Shown here piece after piece: positions 6,023 to 14,804 of a DNA stretch of 15,957 nt. The notes beneath the pieces were generated by a model. It saw nothing but the letters and a program-made list of their open reading frames with translations. It had not been told where the DNA came from and ran no database searches. Both the position numbers and the translations under genes were made by a program. The DNA comes from Clostridiales bacterium UBA1390 (GTDB taxonomy: Bacteria > Bacillota > Clostridia > Lachnospirales > Bianqueaceae). Position 1 is the stretch's first letter, and every line of letters starts with the position of its first letter. The stretch covers positions 1-15,957 of the forward strand of contig DBQQ01000012.1 of assembly GCA_002305315.1 (NCBI GenBank), given 5' to 3'.

Positions 6023-7307
6023 GCACACTGATCTCCCTGCCCAACTGGACTTCAATGAGCTTCAGTTCTGTCTCCGCGATCACCGTATGACGGCAGCCTG
6101 CCTGCATCGTGATGACATCTCCCGCTTTCACGGCCTGTTCCATGCCATCCACAATGGTACGTCCCCGTCCCGCAATGACGGTCCACACCTCATCCCGGCG
6201 GGCATGGCTATGATAATTCATCCGATGTCCCGGGTTCAGGGTCACCTTGATCGTCAGGCTCTCTTCCTCCACATCCAGGACCCGAAAACTGCCCCAGGAT
6301 TTCTCCGCAAACATCACCGGCTGTTCCATCCGGTCCACATAGGGCTTGATATAGCTGCTTCGATCCTTATCCGATACGAGAATGCCTTCTGCGCTGGCGG
6401 AGACTACCACATCCTTAAGCCCCATACATAGCACCGGCACGTCGAGTTCATTCACCACATGCACGTTTTCACAGGTCTCGTCCAACTGGGCCTCGCCCAC
6501 GCACTCCTCCGTCATGGCTTCCGTCAAGGTATTCCAGGTGCCCAGATCCTTCCAGGTCCCATCAAAGGGCATGACAGCGATGCTCTTCTCATGTTCCGCC
6601 ACCGCATAATCGAAACTGATCTTCTCCACACTCTCGTAACGATCATACAAATCCTGATAATCCGTAAAGCCCAGGAGTTTCCTAGCACGCTCTAAAACAT
6701 ATCCAATCTTATAGGCAAATACGCCGCCATTCCACAGCGCCCCCTGACGGATATATTCTTCTGCCGTCTTCTGATCCGGCTTCTCTTTGAAGGTATCCAC
6801 CGGACTGACCACGCCCTTTTCCTGGGGCAGGATATACCCATACTTCTCACTGGGATAGGTGGGGGTGATGCCCATGAGCACCAGCTTCGCCGTATCCTGT
6901 TCCGCCAGCGTCTGCAATGTCTGAAGCGCCCTGAAATAATCCGCTTCCACGTAAGGATCCACTGGGCATACCACCACAGCCTCCTCCTCGCTGAGCCCCT
7001 TCACATCCCGCAAATAGGCCGTAGCCAGTACAATCGCGGGGAAGGTATCGCGGCGACAGGGTTCTACCGAGATTCCCACATCCTCGCCCAACTGGTTATG
7101 CAGGGCAGAGACCTGTGTCTTAGAAGTAGCCACCGTCACATTCGCTTCGGGCTCCGCCTCCCGAATCTGCCGGTATACACGCTGCACCATCGACTCATAG
7201 CTGCCGTCTTCCTTCTTAAAAATGCGAATAAACTGCTTGGATCGAATGTCATTGGACAGGGGCCACAGCCGTTTTCCGGAGCCGCCGGATAATAAAATCA
7301 GATTCAT
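5991..7307 (-). CDS. manC: Mannose-1-phosphate guanylyltransferase with C-terminal cupin
   Basis: Makes GDP-mannose from GTP and mannose-1-P. The N-terminal nucleotidyltransferase domain carries LSGGSGKRLWPLS (6-18) followed by KQF (24-26), and VCPVDPYV marks the metal-binding strand. From about residue 332 there is a type II mannose-6-phosphate isomerase-like cupin (SWGSFRVLD, GHRMNYHSHARRDEVW, and an HTVIA strand), the layout of bifunctional AlgA/ManC/XanB proteins. At 438 residues it is somewhat shorter than the usual 460-480. A separate class I ManA follows, so the cupin may be redundant or structural. AGAGGTGA precedes the ATG and lies within the end of fcl; the gap to fcl is 3 bp. Confidence 0.93.
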   Translation of the reverse strand: MNLILLSGGSGKRLWPLSNDIRSKQFIRIFKKEDGSYESMVQRVYRQIREAEPEANVTVATSKTQVSALHNQLGEDVGISVEPCRRDTFPAIVLATAYLRDVKGLSEEEAVVVCPVDPYVEADYFRALQTLQTLAEQDTAKLVLMGITPTYPSEKYGYILPQEKGVVSPVDTFKEKPDQKTAEEYIRQGALWNGGVFAYKIGYVLERARKLLGFTDYQDLYDRYESVEKISFDYAVAEHEKSIAVMPFDGTWKDLGTWNTLTEAMTEECVGEAQLDETCENVHVVNELDVPVLCMGLKDVVVSASAEGILVSDKDRSSYIKPYVDRMEQPVMFAEKSWGSFRVLDVEEESLTIKVTLNPGHRMNYHSHARRDEVWTVIAGRGRTIVDGMEQAVKAGDVITMQAGCRHTVIAETELKLIEVQLGREISVHDKQKYELAE

Positions 7308-7310
7308 ACT

Positions 7311-8255
7311 TCACCTCTCTGCCCGCATGGGGTTATGCAGGAAGTCTTCATAAGACAGCCGAATGCCATCTTCCAACTCCGTCCGATACGTCCAGCCAAG
7401 AGCCGTCGCCTTCGAGACATCTAAGAGCTTTCTCGGCGTACCGTTCGGTTTCGAAGGATCCCAACGGATCTCACCCGTATAGCCGACGACCTTGGCCACC
7501 AATTCTGTCAGTGCTTTAATGGTCAGTTCCTTTCCCGTTCCCGCATTCACTGTCTCGTTGCCGCTGTAATGATTCATCAGGAACACGCACAGATTCGCCA
7601 GATCATCCACGTAGAGGAACTCCCGAAGCGGGCTCCCATCCCCCCAGCAGGTCACATAGGGGAGATTCTGTTCCTTGGCCTCATGGAAGCGGCGGATCAG
7701 CGCTGGCAGCACATGACTGTGCGTCGGATGATAGTTATCGTTCGGCCCATACAGATTCGTCGGCATGACGGAGATATAGTCTGTCCCATACTGCCGATTC
7801 AGGAACTCACAGTATTTCAGGCCGGAGATCTTCGCCAGCGCGTAGGCCTCGTTTGTCTTTTCCAGTTCGCCAGTCAGCAAACAATTCTCCTTCATCGGCT
7901 GCGGCGCCATCCGCGGATAAATGCAGGATGACCCCAAAAACTCCAACTTCTTGCAGCCATTCTTCCAGGCGCTATGAATCACATTCATCTCCAGGATCAT
8001 GTTGTCATACATGAAATCTGCCAAGGCACTCTCATTGGCCACAATGCCGCCTACCTTGGCAGCAGCCAAAAACACATACTCCGGCTTCTCTTCTGCAAAG
8101 AAGGCCTCCACCGCCTCCTGCCGGGTGAGATCCAGTTCCTGGTGCGTCCTGGTGATGAGGTTGTGATATCCCTGACGCTCTAATTCGCGAACAATGGCAG
8201 ATCCCACCATGCCCCGGTGCCCCGCCACATAGATCTTTGCGTTTTTCTCCATCAT
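7311..8255 (-). CDS. fcl: GDP-L-fucose synthase
   Basis: The bifunctional 3,5-epimerase/4-reductase that turns GDP-4-keto-6-deoxymannose into GDP-L-fucose with NADPH. It is an extended short-chain dehydrogenase of 314 residues, the family norm. It has the Rossmann motif GHRGMVGS (12-19), the catalytic SSCIYP (109-114) and Tyr138-x3-Lys142, plus the family-typical PTNLYGPND and [12 protein letters not shown]. The gene starts at an ATGATG that overlaps the gmd stop (ATGA), a classic coupling of the two last steps of the de novo pathway. The second ATG, at 8252, is an equally possible start. Confidence 0.96.
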   Translation of the reverse strand: MMEKNAKIYVAGHRGMVGSAIVRELERQGYHNLITRTHQELDLTRQEAVEAFFAEEKPEYVFLAAAKVGGIVANESALADFMYDNMILEMNVIHSAWKNGCKKLEFLGSSCIYPRMAPQPMKENCLLTGELEKTNEAYALAKISGLKYCEFLNRQYGTDYISVMPTNLYGPNDNYHPTHSHVLPALIRRFHEAKEQNLPYVTCWGDGSPLREFLYVDDLANLCVFLMNHYSGNETVNAGTGKELTIKALTELVAKVVGYTGEIRWDPSKPNGTPRKLLDVSKATALGWTYRTELEDGIRLSYEDFLHNPMRAER

Positions 8256-9307
8256 CGTGCGCTCGCCTCCTTCATGACCTTCTCGCGCTTGGCTAACATA
8301 CGGTCATGTTCCGCCATGATCCGCACCAGTTCCTCATAACTGGTCTTCTGCGGGTTCCATCCCAATACGGTCTTGGCCTTCGTCGGATCTCCCCAGAGAT
8401 TATCCACATCTGTGGGACGGAACCACTGGGGATTGACACAAACCAGCATCTTTCCCGTCTCCGCGTCATATCCCTTCTCGTCCAGTCCAGTGCCTTCCCA
8501 GCGGATCGTGATTCCATTGGCCGCAAAGGCCTTCTCTGTGAAATCCCGTACCGTATGCTGCACACCGGTCGCAATCACAAAATCCTCCGGCTGTTCCTGC
8601 TGCAGAATCAGCCACATGCACTCCACGTAATCCTTGGCATAGCCCCAGTCCCGCAGGCTATCCATGTTGCCCAGTTCCAGATGATCCTGCAGCCCTTCGG
8701 CGATCCGTCCCGCGGCTAACGTGATCTTTCGCGTGACGAAATTCTCACCGCGCCGCTCGGATTCATGATTGAACAGAATCCCGTTCACCGCGAACATCCC
8801 ATACGCCTCCCGGTACTCCTTCGTGATCCAGAATCCATACTGCTTGGCCACCGCATAAGGACTGTAGGGGTGGAAGGGTGTGGTTTCCTTCTGGGGAATC
8901 TCTTCGACCTTGCCATACAGTTCTGAAGTGGATGCCTGATACACCTTCGTTTTCTTCGTGAGTCCCAGGATTCGAACCGCCTCCAGGATCCGCAGAACAC
9001 CCAGTGCATCCACATCGCCGGAATACTCCGGCACATCAAAGGATACCTGCACATGGCTCTGTGCCGCCAGGTTATAGATCTCATCCGGCTGCACCAGGCC
9101 GATAATTCGAATCATCGAAGAGGAATCCGACAGATCTCCATCATGCAGCGTCACTGCATTCTTCTCAATCAGATGATCGATCCGCGCCGTATTGGAGATG
9201 GAGGCCCTGCGGGTAATGCCGTGAACCTCATATCCCTTCTCCAGCAGAAACTCTGCCAGATAAGATCCATCCTGTCCGGTAATGCCTGTGATCAATGCTT
9301 TTTTCAT
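8252..9307 (-). CDS. gmd: GDP-mannose 4,6-dehydratase
   Basis: Converts GDP-D-mannose to GDP-4-keto-6-deoxy-D-mannose, the committed step to GDP-L-fucose. The 351-residue short-chain dehydrogenase has the [10 protein letters not shown] nucleotide loop (8-17), [10 protein letters not shown], the catalytic TSE (127-129 in QASTSELYG), Tyr151-x3-Lys155 (SPYAVAK) and [16 protein letters not shown]. It is the first gene of the leftward operon, with GAGAGGG 8 nt before the ATG and a TATAAT promoter box about 45 nt upstream. GDP-fucose often inhibits this enzyme in other organisms; whether it does here cannot be read from the sequence. The product could also feed other 6-deoxyhexoses, but the adjacent fcl makes fucose the likely end point. 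Confidence 0.96.
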   Translation of the reverse strand: MKKALITGITGQDGSYLAEFLLEKGYEVHGITRRASISNTARIDHLIEKNAVTLHDGDLSDSSSMIRIIGLVQPDEIYNLAAQSHVQVSFDVPEYSGDVDALGVLRILEAVRILGLTKKTKVYQASTSELYGKVEEIPQKETTPFHPYSPYAVAKQYGFWITKEYREAYGMFAVNGILFNHESERRGENFVTRKITLAAGRIAEGLQDHLELGNMDSLRDWGYAKDYVECMWLILQQEQPEDFVIATGVQHTVRDFTEKAFAANGITIRWEGTGLDEKGYDAETGKMLVCVNPQWFRPTDVDNLWGDPTKAKTVLGWNPQKTSYEELVRIMAEHDRMLAKREKVMKEASAR

Positions 9308-9315
9308 GGTATAGC

Positions 9316-9376
9316 CCTCTCTTTTATAAAATCTTGTTTTGATCGTTTTCCATTATAATCAATGGATTTTGTTTGA
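9316..9376 (-). promoter_or_regulatory. gmd operon promoter region
   Basis: On the minus strand a consensus -10 box TATAAT lies at 9357-9352, giving a leader of about 40 nt before gmd. The best -35 candidate at 17 bp is a poor TTTATC, as expected for a promoter that needs an activator such as the divergent AraC protein. CCATT-6-AATGG (9350-9365) is an inverted repeat straddling the -10. The ribosome binding site GAGAGGG is at 9322-9316. Confidence 0.6.
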
Positions 9377-9392
9377 TAAATCGCAAATCTTG
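9329..9392. repeat. Direct repeat AAATCTTG, two copies
   Basis: AAATCTTG occurs at 9329-9336 and 9385-9392, 56 bp apart, and each copy is followed by a similar T-rich tail (TTTTGAT and CATTTTAT). One copy lies in the gmd leader and the other upstream of both promoters. AraC proteins often bind direct repeats, so these are candidate half-sites, but the region is AT-rich and chance cannot be ruled out. Confidence 0.3.
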
Positions 9393-9410
9393 CATTTTAT
9401 TTGTCTTTTC

Positions 9411-9439
9411 TTGCTTTTTATGACAGAGTATGATATGCT
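9411..9439 (+). promoter_or_regulatory. Promoter of the AraC regulator gene
   Basis: TTGCTT (9411-9416), a 17-bp spacer and TATGCT (9434-9439), with an extended -10 TG at 9431-9432 (TGATATGCT). This is a convincing vegetative-type promoter with a start near 9446. It leaves a leader of about 20 nt ending in AGGAGG (9455-9460), 7 nt before the ATG at 9468. Confidence 0.6.
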
Positions 9440-9451
9440 AAGGTATCATAC
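9428..9451. promoter_or_regulatory. Operator-like dyad over the -10 box
   Basis: GTATGATA (9428-9435) and TATCATAC (9444-9451) form a perfect 8+8 inverted repeat with an 8-bp centre, exactly over the -10 and start site of the regulator promoter. That position suits a repressor or autoregulatory site. AraC proteins more often use direct repeats, so another regulator is possible. Confidence 0.45.
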
Positions 9452-9467
9452 TTCAGGAGGTCATCCT

Positions 9468-10325
9468 ATGTCCGATTCTCTTTTTCATCAGGGAATAGAA
9501 AATTCCCAGCGTATCCTGTATACTCCTTCTGACTTCGCGCGCGTTCATCTGCTGCATCTACAGGAGATCGGCGCTCTCACAGCGCAGGAGCCCCACCGCA
9601 GCCAGCGCTCTGGTCTGTCTTCCTATCTCTTCTTCCTCGTAGATAAAGGCTCCGGTACCCTTTGGTACGAAGATACTCACTACACGCTGACCGTGGGCGA
9701 TTGCGTCTTCCTCGACTGCCACAATCCCTACTATCACGAGAGTTCCGCGGATCTATGGTCCTTACGCTGGGTTCATTTCGATGGCCCCAGTATGCGGGGT
9801 ATCTATGAGAAATACCGGGAACGCGGCGGTCTGGCCCGCATACATCCAGAAAACTTGTCCGATTTCTCTTCTCTCTGGACGCGACTGTATGAAATCGCGG
9901 GGTCCACGGATTATATCCGGGATATGCGCCTATCGGAAGCCCTTTTCTCCCTCTTAACCCTGCTCATGGAAAAAAGCTGGCATCCCGCTTTACGGCGTGC
10001 CAGTTCCAAACGCCAGAATCTGCTACAGGTCAAAGAGTATCTGGATACCCATTATGCCGAGTCCATCGTCCTCGACGATCTGGCCTCCCGCTTTTACATC
10101 AGCAAGTTTTATCTGAGCCGCATTTTCAAGGAACAATTCGGCGTATCGATCGGCGACTATCTGCTGCAGGTGCGCATCACGCATGCGAAACAGCTCCTGC
10201 GATTTTCCCGGGAAAGTCTGAATGCCATCGCCGCTGCCTGCGGCTTTGGCACCCTCTATTACTTCTCCCGCATGTTCAAGAAGGTGGAGGGCATCTCCCC
10301 CAGCACCTATCGAAAAGAATGGTAA
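9468..10325 (+). CDS. AraC-family transcriptional regulator of the fucose cluster
   Basis: A 285-residue one-component regulator. An N-terminal cupin sensor domain (about residues 20-130, including HYTLTVGDCVFLDCHNPYYH and RWVHFDG) probably binds a small sugar or glycan ligand. The C-terminal 100 residues are the double helix-turn-helix DNA-binding domain (LASRFYISKFYLSRIFK and AAACGFGTLYYFSRMFKK). I start at the ATG at 9468 because AGGAGG is 7 nt upstream; the frame stays open to 9339, but that part overlaps the promoter. The gene is divergent from gmd and ends 3 bp from the convergent fkp stop, so it sits at the heart of the cluster and most likely controls it. The HTH is very similar to that of the disrupted regulator at 15208-15513. 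Confidence 0.92.
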   Translation: MSDSLFHQGIENSQRILYTPSDFARVHLLHLQEIGALTAQEPHRSQRSGLSSYLFFLVDKGSGTLWYEDTHYTLTVGDCVFLDCHNPYYHESSADLWSLRWVHFDGPSMRGIYEKYRERGGLARIHPENLSDFSSLWTRLYEIAGSTDYIRDMRLSEALFSLLTLLMEKSWHPALRRASSKRQNLLQVKEYLDTHYAESIVLDDLASRFYISKFYLSRIFKEQFGVSIGDYLLQVRITHAKQLLRFSRESLNAIAAACGFGTLYYFSRMFKKVEGISPSTYRKEW

Positions 10326-10328
10326 TCT

Positions 10329-13300
10329 CTAAATCAGCAGTTCCGACTCCCAAACGTCTACGCCGCTATCCTGAAATACTTGCCGCAGCGCCCTGCGCAG
10401 TTCTTCTTTTTCTATATCTTGTTTCAGGATGCCCTGCAGGAAACCGCCACCGCCGGCTCCCGCAATAAAGAGCCCTTCGGTATACTCCTGACAGACCATC
10501 CGAATCTGGTCGATACAGGTATTTGTGGTCCCCTGGTCCAGCTGACAGCTTAGGCGCCAATGGTCATTCAGAAGATGCGCAAAATCATCGATATCTCCCT
10601 GTTCCAGGGCAAACTTCATCAGCACCGCTGTCTTTTTCATCTGGGATAATGCCTCCATCGATTCTCTGCGTCCGCCGATATATCTGCCTACCACATCCCG
10701 CAGCAGGTTCCGGGCCAACCTTCTCTGCCCCGTATAGATGAGTACAAACCGTTCTTTCAGGGCTTTCCGGACCTCTGGTGGCATCTGGACTTGCTCTACG
10801 CTCAGATGCTGCTCGATCCCAGGGCGCGTCGTAATGAACTTGATGCCGGGCCCAAGCCCGCCTACCTGATCCTGCCAGCCGCCTCCTGTACTCATGAGCT
10901 GTTCCATGCCCATAACCACGTCATACACGGCTTCCAGCGCGCTTTCCTGCCCCAGGAAGCGAAACAGGCCCTTCACACAAGCGCCCGATAAGATGCTGCT
11001 GGTTCCCAGGCCGGATCCTTTCGGCACACCGTGTACCTGCGTGGACAGATAGATCCCGCCCCCCAAGGATTGCAGGATCCTCTGAAGATCCGTCCCGCCT
11101 TCTAACGGGATGATCCCACAGGCAATGAGTGCCGCTTTATGTAGTGCAAAGGGATCAAAGGGATTCTGGCAGTTCTGCAGTTCTTTTAAGTTTCGAATGA
11201 CTGTATGCGCCCCCACATCTGCGCTTTCCAGCTCCACCACGGGCTCACTCAGACGTTTCACCCGGATCTGAATCGGATCGATCCCCCGCAGACGCAGCGC
11301 CGCATTCAATACCACGCCGCCCTGTTCATTACAATACGGCGGCGTATCTGTCCAGCCTCCGCCCCAGTTGACACGCACCGGCAACCGAATATCCACCTGA
11401 TCCTCTGCGATGTGGCATTGTCTGATATCTGGAATTCTCTTCTTGGCAGACTCATAGACCGCCTGCTGAATCGTATAAAAACAACGGCCTTCCAGTTGAT
11501 TCGCCCTGTCGATCTCTCCCGCATCCCGCAGAACATGGGCCAGGGCATAGTCCAGACGAATCCGCAAAGAAAACGTGCTCTCTTCCCGATCCTTCCTGAG
11601 AAGATCCAGCATGCTGGCAGAGATGCCCCTCTTTCCAAAGATCCGCAGCGCTTGTCGGTAGTCCTCCCCGTCTTCCAATGCCCAGAGAAATTTCTTGGTC
11701 AGAATCCTCTCCTCCAGTTCCTCTTCCCACCGGGCATCTTGCTCCATATCTGCCTGTTCGTAACTCTCCTTCAGACTGAGCCGTTCTGCTTGCCGCCAAC
11801 TCTTAATCTCTTCCGGCGTTGCTTCTCCCCGACTCATCCGATACAGAAGCTGTGCCCACTGCAGCGCTTCCACCATCGAATTCGCAGGAACATAGAGCCT
11901 TGCTGTCCATAGATCCCGGGCGGCTGTTTTCCAAAGATCCGCTGCCTCGAGATGATTTTTCCGCAGAAAGACTGACATCTCTGTTCCCAGGAAGGCACTG
12001 CCTTGTTTCGGATTATCTTTCACGGCATAGATGCGGACTATCACGTTTCCATCACGAAGACGGATTCCATGCCATACGGTGTCTGCTGGAATCCTCTGTC
12101 CTCGTACCTGCAGATGTGAAACAATGGCCCCTCTCTCGACGCTGGCCTCTTCAAGGATGACCGCATTTTCTACATAGGCTCCTGCTTCTACCCGGGCCCT
12201 GCGTCCTACATAGGCATTATGCGCCGCAAAACCCTGCCCCTTTACGGCCGAGTTGATCTGACACTTCCAATCCAGGTATTCATAGTCACCGATCTCTTCC
12301 GTGAGCAGCTGCCGCAGTTCCCACGTGGTACCAAAGTGAATGAACTCCGCGGGGGATAACCGGATTAATTTCATGGAATATGGGCTGAGTACGCTCCACA
12401 GCTCCCGTCTGCAACCCAGCAGGGCTTCATTGCGCTCCCCTTCGGCTTCTTCTGCCTCATATCCCTCCCATGTCGCATCCTGGGCTAATGGATACAGGAA
12501 ATCCCCGTAGAAGCTGATCCGAGATTCTTCACTGCAGAACCGCTGGAACTTTTCTTCGTCTGGCTTTCCCTCCGTGCTGATCAGACCATATAGTTCATAC
12601 AGCACCTTCGGCTCCAATAACACCGCTCCCGTATCCAGATCCACGTTGCCCTCTGGATTGACAGCGCCCATCTGGCGCAGCGTTTCTTCTTTCTGCTTAT
12701 GTAAAAACATTTTGACATGGCCTGTTTCATCGCTCAGATAGACGCCATGGTCCTTTCCGATATCCACGGGCGCCTTGATAGAGATCGCTGCCGCGCCCTG
12801 AAACTGTGCATCGATTTGCAGCGGATTGAACAGGAGCAATACGTCTCCGGATAGTACCAGCATTCCCTCGGCGATGCGGGAAGGAACCGTAGACATGCCG
12901 ATGATGAATTCATCAAACAACGTAGACCCTCGACCATCCGGCAGTTCCCGCGGTACTGGTGAAAACAGCTTGCCGCAAGCGGAATACTGCGGAATCCGTT
13001 TGCTGTCGCCCCCGGAATGAATGACCAGGATACGAAGATGAGAAAATGGATTGACGGTGGAAGAGCCTACTTGTGCAGTGCTTTCTTTTGCGGATGGGAT
13101 CCGATTTTGACAATCGGTTTGCTCATTGTTCCCTTCCTGTTCCGCGATATAGCGAAGTACCTGGAACGTGGCTCCGCCAGAACCCACACGCTTCCCCTCT
13201 GGATCCGGCAAAACTACATACCTTGTCTTTTGCGGCAAGAGCCCTTTTTCCAGACGTTTCTCGATCTGCCTGCGATACACTTCCGCCTGATTCTCGTTGG

Positions 13301-13424
13301 ATGCGGTGAGGATGACATAATCCCACTGGATAAAATGAGCCTGGGTCAGGCTACGTTCGTAGTCCACCCAGGCGTCTTGATAGGATTGGCGTAAAAATAG
13401 GTTTTTCTGTTTTTTGTAATGCAT
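10329..13424 (-). CDS. fkp: Bifunctional fucokinase/GDP-fucose pyrophosphorylase (Fkp type)
   Basis: A 1031-residue salvage enzyme that phosphorylates free L-fucose and then couples fucose-1-P to GTP, giving GDP-L-fucose. The N-terminal pyrophosphorylase part has a nucleotide loop (GSGGAT, 81-86) and the fucokinase-family motif HSGGDSKRIPQYSACGKLF from residue 136. Left-handed beta-helix-like repeats follow around residues 390-440. The C-terminal GHMP kinase domain starts near 684 (RVNWGGGWTDTPPY), with the ATP loop GSGLGTSS (803-810) and GAGGGGFL (989-996). The order matches Bacteroides Fkp, which is somewhat shorter (about 950 residues). Residues 98-125 look like a family-variable insert. 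GAGAGG lies 11 nt before the ATG. It is convergent with the AraC gene and on the same strand as the de novo operon, but in its own transcript. No clear promoter or terminator is seen in 13425-13581. Confidence 0.93.
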   Translation of the reverse strand: MHYKKQKNLFLRQSYQDAWVDYERSLTQAHFIQWDYVILTASNENQAEVYRRQIEKRLEKGLLPQKTRYVVLPDPEGKRVGSGGATFQVLRYIAEQEGNNEQTDCQNRIPSAKESTAQVGSSTVNPFSHLRILVIHSGGDSKRIPQYSACGKLFSPVPRELPDGRGSTLFDEFIIGMSTVPSRIAEGMLVLSGDVLLLFNPLQIDAQFQGAAAISIKAPVDIGKDHGVYLSDETGHVKMFLHKQKEETLRQMGAVNPEGNVDLDTGAVLLEPKVLYELYGLISTEGKPDEEKFQRFCSEESRISFYGDFLYPLAQDATWEGYEAEEAEGERNEALLGCRRELWSVLSPYSMKLIRLSPAEFIHFGTTWELRQLLTEEIGDYEYLDWKCQINSAVKGQGFAAHNAYVGRRARVEAGAYVENAVILEEASVERGAIVSHLQVRGQRIPADTVWHGIRLRDGNVIVRIYAVKDNPKQGSAFLGTEMSVFLRKNHLEAADLWKTAARDLWTARLYVPANSMVEALQWAQLLYRMSRGEATPEEIKSWRQAERLSLKESYEQADMEQDARWEEELEERILTKKFLWALEDGEDYRQALRIFGKRGISASMLDLLRKDREESTFSLRIRLDYALAHVLRDAGEIDRANQLEGRCFYTIQQAVYESAKKRIPDIRQCHIAEDQVDIRLPVRVNWGGGWTDTPPYCNEQGGVVLNAALRLRGIDPIQIRVKRLSEPVVELESADVGAHTVIRNLKELQNCQNPFDPFALHKAALIACGIIPLEGGTDLQRILQSLGGGIYLSTQVHGVPKGSGLGTSSILSGACVKGLFRFLGQESALEAVYDVVMGMEQLMSTGGGWQDQVGGLGPGIKFITTRPGIEQHLSVEQVQMPPEVRKALKERFVLIYTGQRRLARNLLRDVVGRYIGGRRESMEALSQMKKTAVLMKFALEQGDIDDFAHLLNDHWRLSCQLDQGTTNTCIDQIRMVCQEYTEGLFIAGAGGGGFLQGILKQDIEKEELRRALRQVFQDSGVDVWESELLI

Positions 13425-13581
13425 GGCGAATATTACCTCTCTTAGGTTTTATTGGGAAGTATATGAACATATCTATAAACGGTTCTCCGCTCCTGTAGTA
13501 CCATTCAACGGCTTTCTACTAGGCTCTAATCAGAGATTCTAAGGCCCGAGTTCTCTCCCTTATAGCCGACATATCCCAAAA

Positions 13582-14511
13582 TTATATTGTAGCCTCTCGT
13601 ACTCCATTCATAATAATTGTCTCTTCTTCAGCTGCAACATGATTCGGATTGCTCAACAGGGTATCCTGTAGGGAAGCTTTCAATTTATCACAACAGGGTT
13701 TAAAGGATAGAAAGGTAATGCCTCCTCCTATGACTCCCCCAACGACAGGAATCGCCTTCTTAAAGAAATTTGCAAATACGCTCTTAGTCATATTGACACC
13801 AAACCACTTCGCTACACTCTTTACAATCGGATAAATGGTTCCTTTGGTTAAGGCTGTCCGCAGAAGTTTCTTCTCCACTCCTTTGGCAAAGGCTCCTGCA
13901 ATGCCTCGTAAAGCCGCATTTGCTCCTGCAACACCATACATGGCTCCTAAACAAAGTATAAGAATGTTCAGGGTCTCAGAATCAAATGTTTGATTTTTTT
14001 CCGTTGTATCTATCTCTGGGAAGCCATATAGATACATCAGCTTCTGCGCAGCACGCAACATGTAACCATAGTATTGGCCCAAATCCATCGGAATCGTTGC
14101 TGCCATCGCTATGCCGCCCGGCATCCCCAATGCAGTAGAAATCCCAGAGACAAGACTTCTTTCATATTTAATGACTTCATCTGCGATTTCATTGATATCT
14201 TCTAAGGGAATCTTCGCGTGGGCAGGATTGTATCGAACCGCGTCATCGATCACATCCTGCGGATATCTTTTCATGAATTCCTTTCGCAGAAAATTTCCTC
14301 TATCCACATGAATGCCCGGAATCTTGAGGCCATAAATGATAATATCCTCAATATCGAATTCTCCATTTCCATTGACATGCATCGCGTCTACTACTGAATC
14401 TTTCACGTCACCTGTTTTGCGCTTTGCTTTGTTCGCTATATTGGAGACGACAGCACCGATATCTTCGATTCCTCTACCCAACTTAGATTGGCTTTTCTCT
14501 TTTTTTTCCAT
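13582..14511 (-). CDS. EcsC-family protein
   Basis: A 309-residue protein whose middle (about residues 100-175: IKYERSLVSGIS, GMPGGIAMAATIPMDLGQYYGYML, QKLMYLYGFPE) fits the EcsC family, named for the third gene of the Bacillus subtilis ecs locus and without an established biochemical activity. Glycine- and alanine-rich apolar segments (about 110-130, 185-215 and 260-285) suggest membrane association. There is no signal peptide. The N-terminal 30 residues are highly charged. AGGAGGG lies 5 nt before the ATG, followed by an A-rich opening (MEKKEKS). It is a single gene, separated from fkp by 157 bp. Nothing ties it to fucose metabolism. The family call is from memory of the motif and is moderately sure. 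Confidence 0.72.
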   Translation of the reverse strand: MEKKEKSQSKLGRGIEDIGAVVSNIANKAKRKTGDVKDSVVDAMHVNGNGEFDIEDIIIYGLKIPGIHVDRGNFLRKEFMKRYPQDVIDDAVRYNPAHAKIPLEDINEIADEVIKYERSLVSGISTALGMPGGIAMAATIPMDLGQYYGYMLRAAQKLMYLYGFPEIDTTEKNQTFDSETLNILILCLGAMYGVAGANAALRGIAGAFAKGVEKKLLRTALTKGTIYPIVKSVAKWFGVNMTKSVFANFFKKAIPVVGGVIGGGITFLSFKPCCDKLKASLQDTLLSNPNHVAAEEETIIMNGVREATI

Positions 14512-14527
14512 AGTGGCCCTCCTACGT

Positions 14528-14804
14528 TTATATGTTATTCACTATCTTCTTGATACTTTGGCTAAACAACGTTCCAATTGAAACCACCAGAATAAGCCCA
14601 CTGATGAATCAATACCTCATTCGTATCCCCCACAGTATGTATTGTTGTATTTGCACTTCCTTAATCTATGTGATTGCCTATCTCATTACTATACGATTTC
14701 TTAAAATTGGTAAACACATAATATCTAGAATGGGAGGCATAGATTTCAATATCATGTGTCTGCTTCCCATCTTGCTTAAAACGGTAAAAATGTCATAATC
14801 TCGT
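14528..14804 (-). pseudogene. Possible decayed membrane-protein gene
   Basis: The stretch upstream of the EcsC gene reads leftward in broken frames that each look like protein. First comes ERDYDIFTVLSKMGS, then in a second frame DIEIYASHSRYYVFTNFKKS and a stop. Last, after an in-frame TGA, comes a hydrophobic tail SGLILVVSIGTLFSQSIKK ending in NNI and TAA at 14528. Together they suggest the C-terminal part of a lost gene that carries at least one frameshift and one nonsense change. No family is recognised, and chance cannot be excluded. The promoter of the EcsC gene must lie in this same stretch; TTGTTT-17-GATAGT is a weak candidate. Confidence 0.3.

Noticed and set aside
9339..9467. A 43-residue N-terminal extension of the AraC regulator
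   Set aside because: It would be encoded by promoter DNA; the ATG at 9468 has an ideal AGGAGG 7 nt upstream and begins where regulator similarity starts.
11205..11912. A 235-codon plus-strand frame opposite fkp
   Set aside because: Shadow of the Fkp coding sequence; composition (Pro, His, Arg, Cys rich) is not protein-like and no start signal is present.
13490..13560. Possible terminator after the EcsC gene (imperfect repeat around GGCTCTAATC and GATTCTAAGGCC)
   Set aside because: Pairing is broken by gaps and no T tract follows.
14532..14798. An 88-codon hydrophobic plus-strand frame
   Set aside because: No purine-rich site before the ATG, and the opposite strand of the same stretch reads more like remnants of a real protein.
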